The notes under the pieces: generated by a model | Told to the model about the DNA's origin: nothing | Seen by the model: only the letters and a program-made list of their open reading frames with translations | Databases searched by the model: none | Made by a program: the position numbers and the translations under genes | Source of the DNA: Amycolatopsis nalaikhensis | GTDB lineage: Bacteria; Actinomycetota; Actinomycetes; Mycobacteriales; Pseudonocardiaceae | Reading direction: 5' to 3' | DNA length: 64,000 bases | NCBI RefSeq assembly: GCF_030264295.1 | Contig: NZ_CP127173.1 | Location: 1,991,501-2,055,500 of the forward strand | Shown: positions 18,215 to 28,353 of the stretch, one piece after another | How the letters are laid out: every line of letters starts with the position of its first letter | Numbering within the stretch: position 1 is the first letter of the stretch

Positions 18215-19051
18215 TTATCCTTTGCGGATCTCCAGCGTGCAGCACTTGGGTCCGCCGCCGGCTTTCCGCAGCTCGGAGATGTCGACGTAGACGGGCTCGT
18301 AACCCCGCGCGGCGAGCACATCACCCAGTCGGGTGGCCTCGACGGGCAGCACGACGTTGCGGCCGTCGGACACGCCGTTGAGGCCGAAGCACTCGGCGTC
18401 CTCGCGCGTCGCTTGCACGGCGTCCGGGAACAGCCGCTGCAGCACGCGCCGCGAGCCCGCGGAGAAGGCCTCCGGGTAGTAGACGATCTGCGCGCGGGTC
18501 GTGTCCGTCGCCTCGGCGAGCACGAACAGCGCCGTGTCGAGGTGGTAGTAGCGCGGGTCGACGAGGTTCAGCGAGACGACCGGGACGCCGAGGACTTCCT
18601 GCGCCTCGGCGTGCGCGGCGGGGTCGGTGCGGAAGCCGGTGCCGGCCAGCAGCACGGTGCCGGTCCAGGCGAAGTCGCCCTCGGCCTCGTTGATCTTCTC
18701 CGGCATGGTGATGTCGCGGTAGCCGTGCTCGACGAACCAGCGGCGGAAGTGCTCGGCCTCGGCGGCCCGCTGCGGCGCGCGGAACCGCGAGCCGAGGACG
18801 CGGCCGTCGACGACGGTGCCGGAGTTGGCGGCGAAGACCATGTCGGGCAGGCCGGGCTGGGGCTCGATCTCCTCGACGGTGTGGCCGAGGCGGCGGTAGG
18901 TGTCGCGCAGCTCGGTCCACTGCGCCATCGCGACGTCGGCGCTGACCGGCTGGGTCGGGTCCATCCAGGGGTTGATCACGTAGTCCACCGCGAAGTGACG
19001 CGGGGGACACATCAGGTATCGACGGGTGGTCGGTACGCGCATCGCCTGCAT
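18215..19051 (-). CDS. ddaH: Dimethylargininase / amidinotransferase-superfamily hydrolase
   Basis: A protein of 278 residues of the guanidino-group modifying superfamily. Visible are PDMVFAANSGTVV (substrate Asp), NEAEGDFAWTG, YYHLDTALFVLAE with the catalytic His, and CCTLEIRKG at the C-terminus carrying the nucleophile Cys pair. It should hydrolyse N-methylated arginine to citrulline plus an amine, or a related arginine derivative. The start ATG at 19051 (MQAMRVPTTRRYLMCPP) is preferred over an upstream in-frame start at 19105 that would run into the intergenic region. A divergent Lrp-family gene 65 bases away is the usual partner of such genes and probably senses an amino acid. Confidence 0.82.
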   Translation of the reverse strand: MQAMRVPTTRRYLMCPPRHFAVDYVINPWMDPTQPVSADVAMAQWTELRDTYRRLGHTVEEIEPQPGLPDMVFAANSGTVVDGRVLGSRFRAPQRAAEAEHFRRWFVEHGYRDITMPEKINEAEGDFAWTGTVLLAGTGFRTDPAAHAEAQEVLGVPVVSLNLVDPRYYHLDTALFVLAEATDTTRAQIVYYPEAFSAGSRRVLQRLFPDAVQATREDAECFGLNGVSDGRNVVLPVEATRLGDVLAARGYEPVYVDISELRKAGGGPKCCTLEIRKG

Positions 19052-19116
19052 GACTGCAGGGTAAGGGGCGCCTAATATCGCAATCAATCGCTGTTCGCTG
19101 CGCATATCTGTGCTAA

Positions 19117-19572
19117 ATGTTGCGTGTGAACACCATCGACCAGCGAATCGTTTCGTGTCTCGTGGCGAACGCGCGCAGCAGCTACGCGGAGATCGGCAAG
19201 GTGGTCGGCCTGTCCGCCCCGGCGGTGAAGCGGAGGGTGGACCGGCTGCTGGAAACGGGCATCCTGCGCGGCTTCACGGCGGTGGTCGACCCGGAGGCGC
19301 TGGGCTGGGGCACGGAGGCGTTCGTCGAGGTCACGTGCCAGGGAAACATCACCCCGGCCCGCATCCGCGCGCGCTTGGAGCCCCTGCCGGAGGTGGTGGC
19401 GGCGTACACGGTGTCGGGGGCGGCGGACGCGATCGTGCACCTGCGGGCGGCCGACATCCACCACCTGGAGACGGCGTTGGAGCGGCTGCGCGGACTGGAG
19501 ATCGTGGACCGGACGGTGTCGACAGTGGTCCTCTCCCGCCTGCTGGAACGCCCCCCGACGCCAGAGGAGTGA
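19117..19572 (+). CDS. Lrp/AsnC-family transcriptional regulator
   Basis: A protein of 151 residues. The N-terminal winged HTH has TIDQRIVSCLVANARSSYAEIGKVVGLS and VKRRVDRLLETGIL; the C-terminal RAM (ligand-binding) domain has AVVDPEALGWGTEAFVEV and VVAAYTVSGAADAIVHL. It is divergent from the dimethylargininase gene, with 65 bases between starts, so regulation of that gene and itself is likely. The effector is unknown but an amino acid such as arginine or citrulline is plausible. The stop is directly followed by a long perfect hairpin. Confidence 0.88.
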   Translation: MLRVNTIDQRIVSCLVANARSSYAEIGKVVGLSAPAVKRRVDRLLETGILRGFTAVVDPEALGWGTEAFVEVTCQGNITPARIRARLEPLPEVVAAYTVSGAADAIVHLRAADIHHLETALERLRGLEIVDRTVSTVVLSRLLERPPTPEE

Positions 19573-19575
19573 CCC

Positions 19576-19621
19576 GTCGTGAGTGTTTAGGGCGGTTAGA
19601 ACCGCCCTAAACACTCACGAC
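19576..19621. repeat. 22-bp perfect inverted repeat at a convergent gene end (copy A)
   Basis: Arms of 22 bases (19576-19597 and 19600-19621) flank a two-base loop. The core reads GTGAGTGTTTAGGGCGG. It lies four bases after the Lrp stop, and the TGA of the opposing gene lies inside it. It can serve as a bidirectional terminator. A second copy occurs at 50280-50325. Confidence 0.92.
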
Positions 19622-19983
19622 CCGCACGCGCGCAGCACCAGCGACGCCTCGTCCGGGTGCAGCCGCAACTCGGTCCGGCCGCCCGCCGCGTGAAAGGTCA
19701 CCGCCTGCCGGTCGACCGCCTGCATGGTCAGCTCGCCCGGGTCGAACGCCACCGGCTCCCCGCCGGGAGTCCGCCAGGTGGCCGGGCCTTCGCCGACGGC
19801 GATCCAGCCGCGGCGCTCACGGCCGTCGGTCAGCTCTTCGGAGCGCAGCACGCACGGCACCGAAACCCGCTCGCCGCGCGCGGCAGCGGCGGCCCTGGCC
19901 CGGCGACGGCGGGCGCCGAACAGCTCGGTCATGTCGATCATCGTGAGCAGGTTGCCGACGAGCACCACCAGCAGTTCCCCCAT
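19615..19983 (-). CDS. Small membrane-anchored protein, DUF2550-like
   Basis: A protein of 122 residues. One hydrophobic N-terminal segment (GELLVVLVGNLLTMI) is followed by an Arg-rich stretch and a small beta-rich domain (SVPCVLRSEELTD, GWIAVGEGPATWRTPGG, QAVTFHAAGGRTELRLH). The layout recalls DUF2550-family proteins, but the match is by eye and uncertain. No function is known. Its last two codons and stop are provided by the inverted repeat at 19576-19621. It diverges from the crotonase-family gene with 22 bases between starts, so the promoters must overlap. Confidence 0.65.
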   Translation of the reverse strand: MGELLVVLVGNLLTMIDMTELFGARRRRARAAAAARGERVSVPCVLRSEELTDGRERRGWIAVGEGPATWRTPGGEPVAFDPGELTMQAVDRQAVTFHAAGGRTELRLHPDEASLVLRACGS

Positions 19984-20005
19984 ACCTCACTAATACCCTG
20001 ACCCG

Positions 20006-20761
20006 ATGACCGACAGCATCGTCAGCGAGCACTCCGGCGGCATCGCCGTCCTGACCGTCGACGCGCCCGGCAGCCGCAACGCGCTCACCCTCGACCTCTC
20101 CGCCCAGCTCGCCGCCGCCGTCGAAGCCGCGGAGCGCGACGAGTCGGTGCACGCGGTCGTCGTCACCGGCACGCCGCCCGCGTTCTGCGCGGGTGCCGAC
20201 CTCTCCGCGCTGGGCCAGGCCGACGAGCGCGGCTTACGCGCGATCTACGAAGGCTTCCTGGCGGTGGCCCGCTGCACGCTGCCGACGATCGCGGCGGTCG
20301 GCGGCGCGGCGGTCGGCGCGGGCCTGAACCTGGCCCTCGCCGCCGACGTCCGGCTGGCCGGGCCGCGCGCGAAGTTCGTCGCCCGCTTCCTCGAGCTGGG
20401 CCTCCACCCGGGCGGCGGCATGACGTGGATGACGCAACGGCTGGCCGGGCCGCAGCAGGCCGCCGCGATGACGTTGTTCGGGCAGCCGCTCGACGCCGAA
20501 GCGGCGGTCCGCGCCGGACTGGCGCTGCGGGTGGTGGAGGGCGACCTCCTCGCCGCGGCCCGCGAGCTCGCGGCTCCGGCCGTCGCCGCCCCGCGGGAAG
20601 CCCTGCTCGCCACCAAGCGCAGCCTCCGGACTACCGCCGCCCTGGGTAAGCACGCGGACGCCGTCGACGTCGAGATCGAGCCGCAGCTGGCGTCGCTGGC
20701 CTCGCCCGAGTTCGCCGAGCGGCTGGCCGCGATGCAGGCGCGGATCCGGTCCCGCGGCTGA
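20006..20761 (+). CDS. Enoyl-CoA hydratase/isomerase (crotonase) family protein
   Basis: A crotonase-fold protein of 251 residues. Oxyanion-hole and CoA-binding segments are visible: [20 protein letters not shown] and [20 protein letters not shown]. In true hydratases two Glu residues act on the substrate. By eye alignment the first position is Asn (GLNLAL) and the second is Phe or Leu ([12 protein letters not shown]). It may therefore be an isomerase, hydrolase or other crotonase variant rather than a beta-oxidation hydratase. It appears to be a single-gene unit, with no fatty-acid pathway genes nearby. Confidence 0.82.
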   Translation: MTDSIVSEHSGGIAVLTVDAPGSRNALTLDLSAQLAAAVEAAERDESVHAVVVTGTPPAFCAGADLSALGQADERGLRAIYEGFLAVARCTLPTIAAVGGAAVGAGLNLALAADVRLAGPRAKFVARFLELGLHPGGGMTWMTQRLAGPQQAAAMTLFGQPLDAEAAVRAGLALRVVEGDLLAAARELAAPAVAAPREALLATKRSLRTTAALGKHADAVDVEIEPQLASLASPEFAERLAAMQARIRSRG

Positions 20762-21206
20762 CCGGAGTCTCGGGTCGCACCGATCCCACCAGCCGGGCAC
20801 CGCGGCCGGGCGCCGCGGCCGCGACCCGCACCGCGCAAGGCGCCAGCCAGCCACTCCGAGCAGCCGGAACCACCACGTCCCGGCCTTCCCCCGCACCCGC
20901 CGGATCCAGCCGAGCCGCGCACCCGAACCCGGTCCCACCAGGGATCCCACCAGCTGGACTTCGGCGTCCACGAGATGCGCGTCACAGCGGAACAGCCGAG
21001 ATACCCGTTACCATCGGTTACAGGTATTTGCCGGACCAGCACAGAGGCCCGCAGCGCAGTTATGAGGTCGTCTCGCTGCCGGGACGCGCGGGAACATGGT
21101 CCCCGAGCGCGAGCTAACCTCGTGGTAGGGCCTGGTGATCCGCCTGTCACGAAAAACCGGGCGGGCGATCAGGCCGCAACGTCGGGAGAGAGGGAATCCC
21201 TGACCC
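20762..21206. other. 445-base intergenic region upstream of korAB
   Basis: No convincing gene is seen. On the minus strand, 20971 down to about 20762 could encode some 70 residues (MDAEVQLVGSLVGPG, then an Arg/Trp-rich stretch), but the frame continues antisense into the crotonase gene and has no clear ribosome binding site; it may be a gene remnant. The part nearer korA has GTTACCATCGGTTAC at about 21006-21020, a direct repeat of GTTAC, and should hold the korAB promoter. GGGAGAGAGGGA just before korA is the probable ribosome binding site. Confidence 0.5.
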
Positions 21207-23134
<1,928 letters not shown>

Positions 23135-23138
<4 letters not shown>

Positions 23139-24199
23139 CCGCGATCGACATCGGGCTTCCCACCATCGGCGGCCTGGACCTCGTGCCGACGACCGAAGAG
23201 CCGCAGAAGGCCAAGGACTACAAGTCCGACCAGGAAGTCCGCTGGTGCCCCGGCTGCGGCGACTACGTCGTGCTCAACGCGGTCCAGTCGTTCCTGCCGA
23301 CGCTCGGCCTCAAGCGCGAGAACATCGTGTTCATCTCGGGCATCGGCTGCTCGTCGCGGTTCCCGTACTACCTGAACACCTACGGCATGCACTCGATCCA
23401 CGGCCGCGCGCCGTCGATCGCGACCGGCCTGGCCACCACGCGCGAGGACCTGTCGGTGTGGGTCGTCACCGGTGACGGCGACGCGCTGTCCATCGGCGGC
23501 AACCACCTGATCCACGCGTTGCGCCGCAACGTGAACATCAAGATCCTGCTGTTCAACAACCGGATCTACGGGCTGACCAAGGGCCAGTACTCGCCGACGT
23601 CCGGCCAGGGCATGGTCACCAAGTCGACGCCGATGGGGTCGGTGGACACGCCGTTCAACCCGCTGTCGCTGGCGATCGGCGCCGAAGCGTCCTTCGTGGG
23701 CCGTGCGCTCGACTCCGACCGCAAGGGTCTCACCGAGGTCCTGCAGGCGGCGGCGCAGCACCGCGGGTCGGCGCTGGTGGAGATCTACCAGAACTGTCCG
23801 ATCTTCAACGACGGCGCGTTCGACGTCCTCAAGGACGCCGACGAAGCCGCGACGCGCCTGATCCCGCTGCGCGCGGGCGAGCCGATCCGCTTCGGCCCGA
23901 ACCAGGAGTTCGGCGTCAAGCGCGGCGACTGGGGTGGTCTGGACGTCGCGAAGGTCGCCGACATCGGCGAGGACAACGTGGTGGTGCACGACCCGTCGAT
24001 CGCCGACACGTCGTACGCGTTCGCGTTGTCCCGCTTGGGCGACCAGAACCTCAACCACGTCCCGACGGGCATCCTCCGCCAGGTCGAGCGCCCGACGTAC
24101 GACGACGGCGCGCGCGCCCAGGTCGCGCAGGCCCGCGAAGCCCGCAAGCCGGACCTGCAGGGCCTCCTGCGCGGCAAGGACACCTGGACCGTCGCCTAG
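23135..24199 (+). CDS. korB: 2-oxoglutarate:ferredoxin oxidoreductase, beta subunit
   Basis: The thiamine-diphosphate-binding beta subunit, 354 residues. Likely [4Fe-4S] ligands are C38 and C41 in WCPGCGDY and C72 in GIGCSSRFP. The ThDP/Mg motif is GDGDALSIGGNH (113-124) with NNRIYGLT (141-148). It forms the active site with KorA. The start at 23135 overlaps the korA stop (ATGA), and the ribosome binding site ACGGAGG lies inside the end of korA. The operon ends at a perfect 19-base hairpin 11 bases after the stop. Confidence 0.93.
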
Positions 24200-24210
24200 G
24201 TTCTGAAGCC

Positions 24211-24250
24211 GCTGAAGGCCACCATCAAGCACTTGATGGTGGCCTTCAGC
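24211..24250. terminator. 19-bp perfect hairpin after korB
   Basis: GCTGAAGGCCACCATCAAG (24211-24229) pairs perfectly with 24232-24250 across a two-base loop. It lies between the convergent ends of korB and the sunset-domain gene and can act in both directions. The GCTGAAGG start of the arm recurs in the repeat at 53516-53593. Confidence 0.85.
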
Positions 24251-24304
24251 GCATTCCGGGCCCGGCGCGCCCGTGTCCGATGTGGACGCCGCGCGCGGGC
24301 GAAC

Positions 24305-25576
24305 TCAGGTGAGCGGGCGGAACCCGACCCGCTCGGCGTCCTCGGCGGTCCGGAACCACACCTCGGCCACCATCTTCGGGAACTGCGCGGAATCCTCGGT
24401 GCAGTACCGCAACGCCGTGACGCTGGCCTTCACCGCGAAGCCGTCGCTCGGCGCCCCGCCGCCGGGGCGCGGCATCGCCGAGCCGGGGCCGAACGGGCCC
24501 GGCGGGACGGCGTCCCCGGTCGTCTGCCGCGCGGGGGGCGGCTCGGGGGCCGAGACGGCCGTCTGGTTCGGCTGCACCGACGGCTCGAACAGCGAACCGC
24601 TGTGCGCGCCGGACAGCTCGGGCTCGCGCCGCTCGACCGTGCGCATCGACGGCTGGATCGGCTGCGGCGCGTCGAACCCGCCGCGCACCGTCGACTCGCG
24701 CGGCTGCCGCTTCGGCAGCACCTGCGTCGCCTCGGCCGGGGTCTCCGGCGGCACGTCCAGCTCGCCGTCGGCCGCTTCGTCGCCACCGAACGCGTACTGG
24801 GGCGCCTCGGCCTCTTCGGGCTCCTCGTCGCGCGCCGAACCGGCGTGCTCGCCGAGGTAGCGCGTGCGCTCCACCGGCTCCTCGAACGGCGACCGCTCCG
24901 GCCGCGGCTCGTGGTCGAACCAATCCGGCGCGGGCGCGTGCGGCTCGGCGGGCGGCTGGAACAGCGAACCCGAACCCGCGGGTTCCGGGTCGAGCTGCTG
25001 CTCGAGCCGCGAAAGCGCCGGGGTGGCGGGCTCGGGCTCGGCTTCGCCGTCCGCGGTGAGGTACTCCGTCGCCGCCGAGCGGTACGGGTCCTCGGGCTCG
25101 GGCTCCGGCTCGGCGACCGGCGTCAGGTACTGCGTCGCCGCGGACCGGTACGGGTCGTCGGCCTCGGGCTCGGGCTCCGGCCGGAAGGCCTCGTCCGGGT
25201 CCGGCCGCAGCGACGACGGGACCTGCGAGTCGAGCTCGGCGAAGTCCGCGTCGATGTCGTCGTGGACGCCGTCGCGGCTCATCGGCGGCGCGGCGACCAG
25301 CGTGCCCGGGTAGGACGTCTCCTGACGGCTGGGCTCCGGCTCGGGCCGGCTGAACGCGGGCTCCGGCTCGGGCCGCGCGAACACCTCGGTGCCCGGCGTG
25401 CCCAGTCCGGCGGCGTTGGCCGGGGTGCGCGCGGCGTCGGCGTGGGCCTGCGCCAGCGCGCTCTCCAGCTTGCGGACGCTCTTGCGGAGCGGCAGCACCA
25501 GGACCAGCCAGGTGAGGAGAGCCCCGACGAAGAACGCCGCCAGGCTCCACAGCCAAACCTGTCCGAATATGGACAT
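24305..25576 (-). CDS. Membrane protein with acidic repeats and C-terminal sunset domain
   Basis: A protein of 423 residues. One TM helix near the N-terminus (SIFGQVWLWSLAAFFVGALL) is followed by a short basic/helical stretch. A long disordered, highly acidic region has PEPEPE runs and two copies of DPYRSAAT-x-YLT. The last 45 residues (KASVTALRYCTEDSAQFPK, then AEVWFRTAEDAERVGFRP) match the sunset domain known from the channel accessory protein ArfC; that match is by eye. Function is unknown; the layout suggests a membrane tether with a cytoplasmic or wall-facing binding domain. The start ATG at 25576 has GGAAAG upstream; an upstream in-frame extension overlaps the next gene and is rejected. 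Confidence 0.75.
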   Translation of the reverse strand: MSIFGQVWLWSLAAFFVGALLTWLVLVLPLRKSVRKLESALAQAHADAARTPANAAGLGTPGTEVFARPEPEPAFSRPEPEPSRQETSYPGTLVAAPPMSRDGVHDDIDADFAELDSQVPSSLRPDPDEAFRPEPEPEADDPYRSAATQYLTPVAEPEPEPEDPYRSAATEYLTADGEAEPEPATPALSRLEQQLDPEPAGSGSLFQPPAEPHAPAPDWFDHEPRPERSPFEEPVERTRYLGEHAGSARDEEPEEAEAPQYAFGGDEAADGELDVPPETPAEATQVLPKRQPRESTVRGGFDAPQPIQPSMRTVERREPELSGAHSGSLFEPSVQPNQTAVSAPEPPPARQTTGDAVPPGPFGPGSAMPRPGGGAPSDGFAVKASVTALRYCTEDSAQFPKMVAEVWFRTAEDAERVGFRPLT

Positions 25577-25593
25577 CTCTTTCCTGCCCCTGT

Positions 25594-26652
25594 TTAGTGC
25601 GTGCGCGCGACCAGGTAGTCGGCGACCGACTCGCACGCGTCCCGGGCGGGTGACGCGGGCAGCGCGGTGAGCTCGGCTCGCGCGCGCTGAGCGTAGTCGG
25701 AAAGGGTGACGCGCGCGCGTTCGAGTCCACTACTCGCGCGCAGCAGCTCCAGCGCCTCCTGGACGAGGGCGTCGTCGGCGATCGGGCCGGAGAGCAGCTC
25801 GACCAGCCGCGGGTCCGTCGCGGGGTCGGCCAGCGCGTAGAGCATGGGCAGCGTCCGGACGCCTTCGCGCAGGTCGGTGCCCTGCGCCTTGCCGAGCTCG
25901 GCGGACGGCGAGGCGATGTCGATGATGTCGTCGGAGATCTGGAACGCGGTGCCGATGATGTCGCCGAAGCGGCGCAGCGCGTCGATGTGCTCCTCGGCGG
26001 CGCCGGACATCATCCCGCCGAAGCGGCCGGAGGTGGCGATCAGCGAGCCGGTCTTCTGCGCGATCACGGTGAGGTAGTGCGCGACGGCGTCGTCACCCGG
26101 TCCGGGGCCGACGGTCTCCCGCATCTGGCCGGTGACGAGCTCGCCGAAGGTCTCGGCGATGATCCGCGCGGCGTCCGTGCCGAGGTCGGCGACCAGGCGC
26201 GAGGCGTGGGCGAAGAGGAAGTCGCCGGTGAGGATGGCGATGGTGTTGTCCCAGCGCGCGTTGACGCTCTCGGCGCCGCGCCGCATGTCCGCCTCGTCCA
26301 TGACGTCGTCGTGGTAGAGCGTGGCGAGGTGCACCAGCTCGACCGCGGCGGCGGCGATGACGACGTGGTCGTCCTGCTTCGGCCCGAACTGCGCGGCGAG
26401 CAGGGTGAACAGCGGACGGAAGCGTTTGCCACCGGCTTCGACCAGGTGCAACGCGGCGTCGTTGACGGCTTGGACGTCGCTGCGGACGACCTCGCGCAGC
26501 AGCTTTTCGACGTCGGCCAGCCCGCCGGCGATGGCGCGCAGCAGGGTCTCGTCGGCGATCCGCAGGCCGACGGAGGCGCGCAGGTCCTCGAGGGCGCCGC
26601 CCGGCGCAGCGGGGAGGGATCCCGCCCCGGGGGCTGGGGAAGGCACAGACAC
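25594..26652 (-). CDS. grcC: Long-chain polyprenyl diphosphate synthase (menaquinone side chain)
   Basis: A trans-isoprenyl diphosphate synthase of 352 residues. The first Asp-rich motif is HDDVMD (D115, D116, D119) and the second is DDIID (D241, D242, D245); GGKRFRP (75-81) binds isopentenyl diphosphate. Small Ala residues before the first motif and the overall length suggest a long product (hepta- to nonaprenyl). It most likely supplies the tail that MenA attaches. In mycobacteria the equivalent grcC1 lies near menJ and menG; here about 20 kb with the nuo operon separates it from those genes. The start is GTG at 26652. The sunset-domain gene follows after 17 bases. Confidence 0.88.
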   Translation of the reverse strand: MSVPSPAPGAGSLPAAPGGALEDLRASVGLRIADETLLRAIAGGLADVEKLLREVVRSDVQAVNDAALHLVEAGGKRFRPLFTLLAAQFGPKQDDHVVIAAAAVELVHLATLYHDDVMDEADMRRGAESVNARWDNTIAILTGDFLFAHASRLVADLGTDAARIIAETFGELVTGQMRETVGPGPGDDAVAHYLTVIAQKTGSLIATSGRFGGMMSGAAEEHIDALRRFGDIIGTAFQISDDIIDIASPSAELGKAQGTDLREGVRTLPMLYALADPATDPRLVELLSGPIADDALVQEALELLRASSGLERARVTLSDYAQRARAELTALPASPARDACESVADYLVARTH

Positions 26653-26705
26653 GTCGGCTCCGCTTCTACTCGTGCACCGGTCGGGTTGTCCCTTGAGCGT
26701 AGTGG

Positions 26706-26960
26706 CTACCCCGCGCTGTCGTTTACCCGCTGTCCAGCGGAAACGGTGACGAACATGACACTCACCGGCGCCGCGCGCTCCAGCGGTTCCATGGCCATCG
26801 GCTCGGCCTGGTCGGGTGCCTGCCGCTTGGCCGCGTCACGAGCGGTGACCTCGGCGGACACGCGGAAGCTGAAGCCGCCGAGGTGGTGACTGTAGGTGAG
26901 GGTGCCCCCGGCGGCGGCGTCGAGCAGCTTTTCGCGCGTGGCCTGCATACGAGTCGACAT
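26706..26960 (-). CDS. Hypothetical protein, 84 residues
   Basis: A small ORF from ATG at 26960 (MSTRMQATREKLLDAAAGG) with consistently GC-rich third positions, which supports real coding. GTLTYSHHLGGFSFRVSAEV looks like a beta-hairpin, and the C-terminal third is apolar (PVSVMFVTVSAGQR). No signal peptide and no family recognised. No good ribosome binding site is visible. GAGTCG-N6-CGACTC (26951-26968) straddles the start and could be an operator. It diverges from the secreted-protein gene. Confidence 0.5.
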   Translation of the reverse strand: MSTRMQATREKLLDAAAGGTLTYSHHLGGFSFRVSAEVTARDAAKRQAPDQAEPMAMEPLERAAPVSVMFVTVSAGQRVNDSAG

Positions 26961-27105
26961 ACCGACTCGAATCCGGATACCGAACGGATTATCCAACGGG
27001 TGGTTCATGATCCACGAAGGGGTGATCAGCGGTTTCGGGCGCAACGGGCGTCTCCGGCGAGCGGATATTCAGCTGAGGAAGACCGTTCGGCAAGGAGGAC
27101 GCGAA

Positions 27106-27762
27106 ATGCGCAACACGATCGCGAGGCGGGCCGCGCTCGCCGGAGCACTGCTGGTTGCCGGACTCACCGCGGCCGCGGCGCCGGCCCAGGCCGAGCCGCA
27201 GCCGGGCGTGGCGAACATCGGTTCGGCCGAGTTCACGAAGAACGGCACGACGATCAAGGTCCCGACGCAGGGCCACTGTTCGGTGGAGGGCCCGACGAGC
27301 GCGACGGCCCAGGTGGTGACGAAGACGGGCATCACGTTCGGCGGCGGGACATCGTCCTGCACGACGACGGTGACGGACCCGAACACGGACGCGACGTCGA
27401 CGACCTCCACGGCGACGGGCAAGAACTTCGAGCTGTCGGCACTGGTGAGCGTCGGTGGGCCGCGGGTGAAGCTGTCGACGTTCACGGTGAAGTGCACGGC
27501 GACGCAGACGCAGACGAACGCGAACTGGAGCTACGGAGGGATGTCGGGCATCCCGAACCCGCCGAGCCCGGTCCCGGTGGGTTACGTGTCGCCGATCAAG
27601 AAGTCCAACGGAACGGTGCTGGCGAACGCGGTGTTCAACATCCAGAACCTCCCGGGCGACGGCAGCATCGGCCTGACGATGCTGCGCATCGACTTCCTCC
27701 CGGCATCGGGCATCACGGGCAAGGTGGTCCTGGGCCACACGTCGTGTAGCCCGACGCCGTAG
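27106..27762 (+). CDS. Secreted beta-rich protein, choice-of-anchor P-like
   Basis: A protein of 218 residues. The signal peptide (MRNTIARRAALAGALLVAGL) is cleaved near AQA-EP around residue 29. The mature part is Thr/Ser/Gly-rich with alternating beta strands and a GSIGLTMLRIDFLP segment near the end. Four Cys residues may form two disulfides. The pattern resembles secreted actinobacterial proteins named choice-of-anchor P; no enzymatic motif is seen. The start ATG at 27106 has an excellent AAGGAGG seven bases upstream, which decides against longer in-frame extensions. A 13-base hairpin follows. Confidence 0.75.
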   Translation: MRNTIARRAALAGALLVAGLTAAAAPAQAEPQPGVANIGSAEFTKNGTTIKVPTQGHCSVEGPTSATAQVVTKTGITFGGGTSSCTTTVTDPNTDATSTTSTATGKNFELSALVSVGGPRVKLSTFTVKCTATQTQTNANWSYGGMSGIPNPPSPVPVGYVSPIKKSNGTVLANAVFNIQNLPGDGSIGLTMLRIDFLPASGITGKVVLGHTSCSPTP

Positions 27763-27768
27763 GGGGTG

Positions 27769-27813
27769 GAGGGCCGCGGCCGGGGACCCGTCGAGAGGAC
27801 GGCCGCGGCCCTC
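27769..27813 (+). terminator. GC-rich hairpin after the secreted-protein gene
   Basis: GAGGGCCGCGGCC (27769-27781) pairs perfectly with GGCCGCGGCCCTC (27801-27813) across a 19-base loop, six bases after the stop. It separates the secreted-protein gene from the type VII secretion module. Confidence 0.75.
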
Positions 27814-27835
27814 GTTCTCCCTGGTCCGGGCAGGT

Positions 27836-27862
27836 GGGAACCCTGGTAGTCTGCGAGCCGTC
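27836..27862 (+). promoter_or_regulatory. ECF-sigma-type promoter of the type VII module
   Basis: GGGAACC (27836-27842) is followed after 16 bases by CGTC (27859-27862), matching the GGAAC...CGTC form of extracytoplasmic-function sigma promoters. It lies 53 bases before the 9-codon leader and 75 before the first module gene. TAGTCT within the spacer could instead be a -10 for a housekeeping-type promoter. Confidence 0.5.
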
Positions 27863-27914
27863 GGATACGCAGGGTGCCCGGGTTGGAGCACACTGCGAGG
27901 CTAGGGGAGAGCTG

Positions 27915-27944
27915 ATGACGACCACGGCGATGAGCGATGCCTGA
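27915..27944 (+). CDS. Possible 9-codon leader peptide overlapping the next start
   Basis: ATG at 27915 opens MTTTAMSDA and stops at TGA 27942-27944, just past the ATG (27937) of the first module gene. It has the better ribosome binding site (GGGGAGAG), while 27937 has none. This could be a coupling leader, or a one-base error could have separated it from the true N-terminus. Confidence 0.35.
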   Translation: MTTTAMSDA

Positions 27945-28353
27945 CGGGCAGCCACCGGTGTACGACCCGGGGACACACCGGGCACCGCAACAGCCGGTGA
28001 CACCGAGGACAGGGTCCTATGGGGGCGAGAGCGGGGCTGGAGCGGGCTTCGAGTACGACGAGGCGACGCTTCGTGCCTTGATGCACGAGTGGAACGACCT
28101 GGCGAACGAGTTCCAAGACGACCTGATCAGCGCCACCGCCATGCAACGCGTCGAGGGGCCTGGCCTCGAATACGCCAGTGCGGGCAACGCCGAACAGATC
28201 AAGGCTTCGGCGGATGCCTTGCACGAAACGTTGCTGGCGCGCGAACAGTACTGCCGGGCGATGGCGGAGAAGTTCAAGACCGCATTGGGCAAGTACGCCA
28301 ACGCCGAGGACGTCCACACAACTGAAATGAAGCGGACCGGAGGCAGTCTCTGA
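27937..28353 (+). CDS. Type VII secretion-associated helical protein (WXG100/EspC-like)
   Basis: A protein of 138 residues. A disordered Pro/Gly-rich start (1-38) is followed by two predicted helices, about 39-70 (EATLRALMHEWNDLANEF, with W52) and 86-118 (AEQIKASADALHETLL, AREQYCRAMAEKFKTALGKY). Y120-A-N-A-E124 fits the YxxxD/E export signal that follows a helical hairpin in type VII substrates. Family membership is inferred from this and from the neighbours (DUF3558, WXG/PPE-like, EspG). The stop overlaps the DUF3558 start by one base (TGATG). No ribosome binding site precedes it, so it may be translated through the short leader. Confidence 0.7.
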   Translation: MPDGQPPVYDPGTHRAPQQPVTPRTGSYGGESGAGAGFEYDEATLRALMHEWNDLANEFQDDLISATAMQRVEGPGLEYASAGNAEQIKASADALHETLLAREQYCRAMAEKFKTALGKYANAEDVHTTEMKRTGGSL

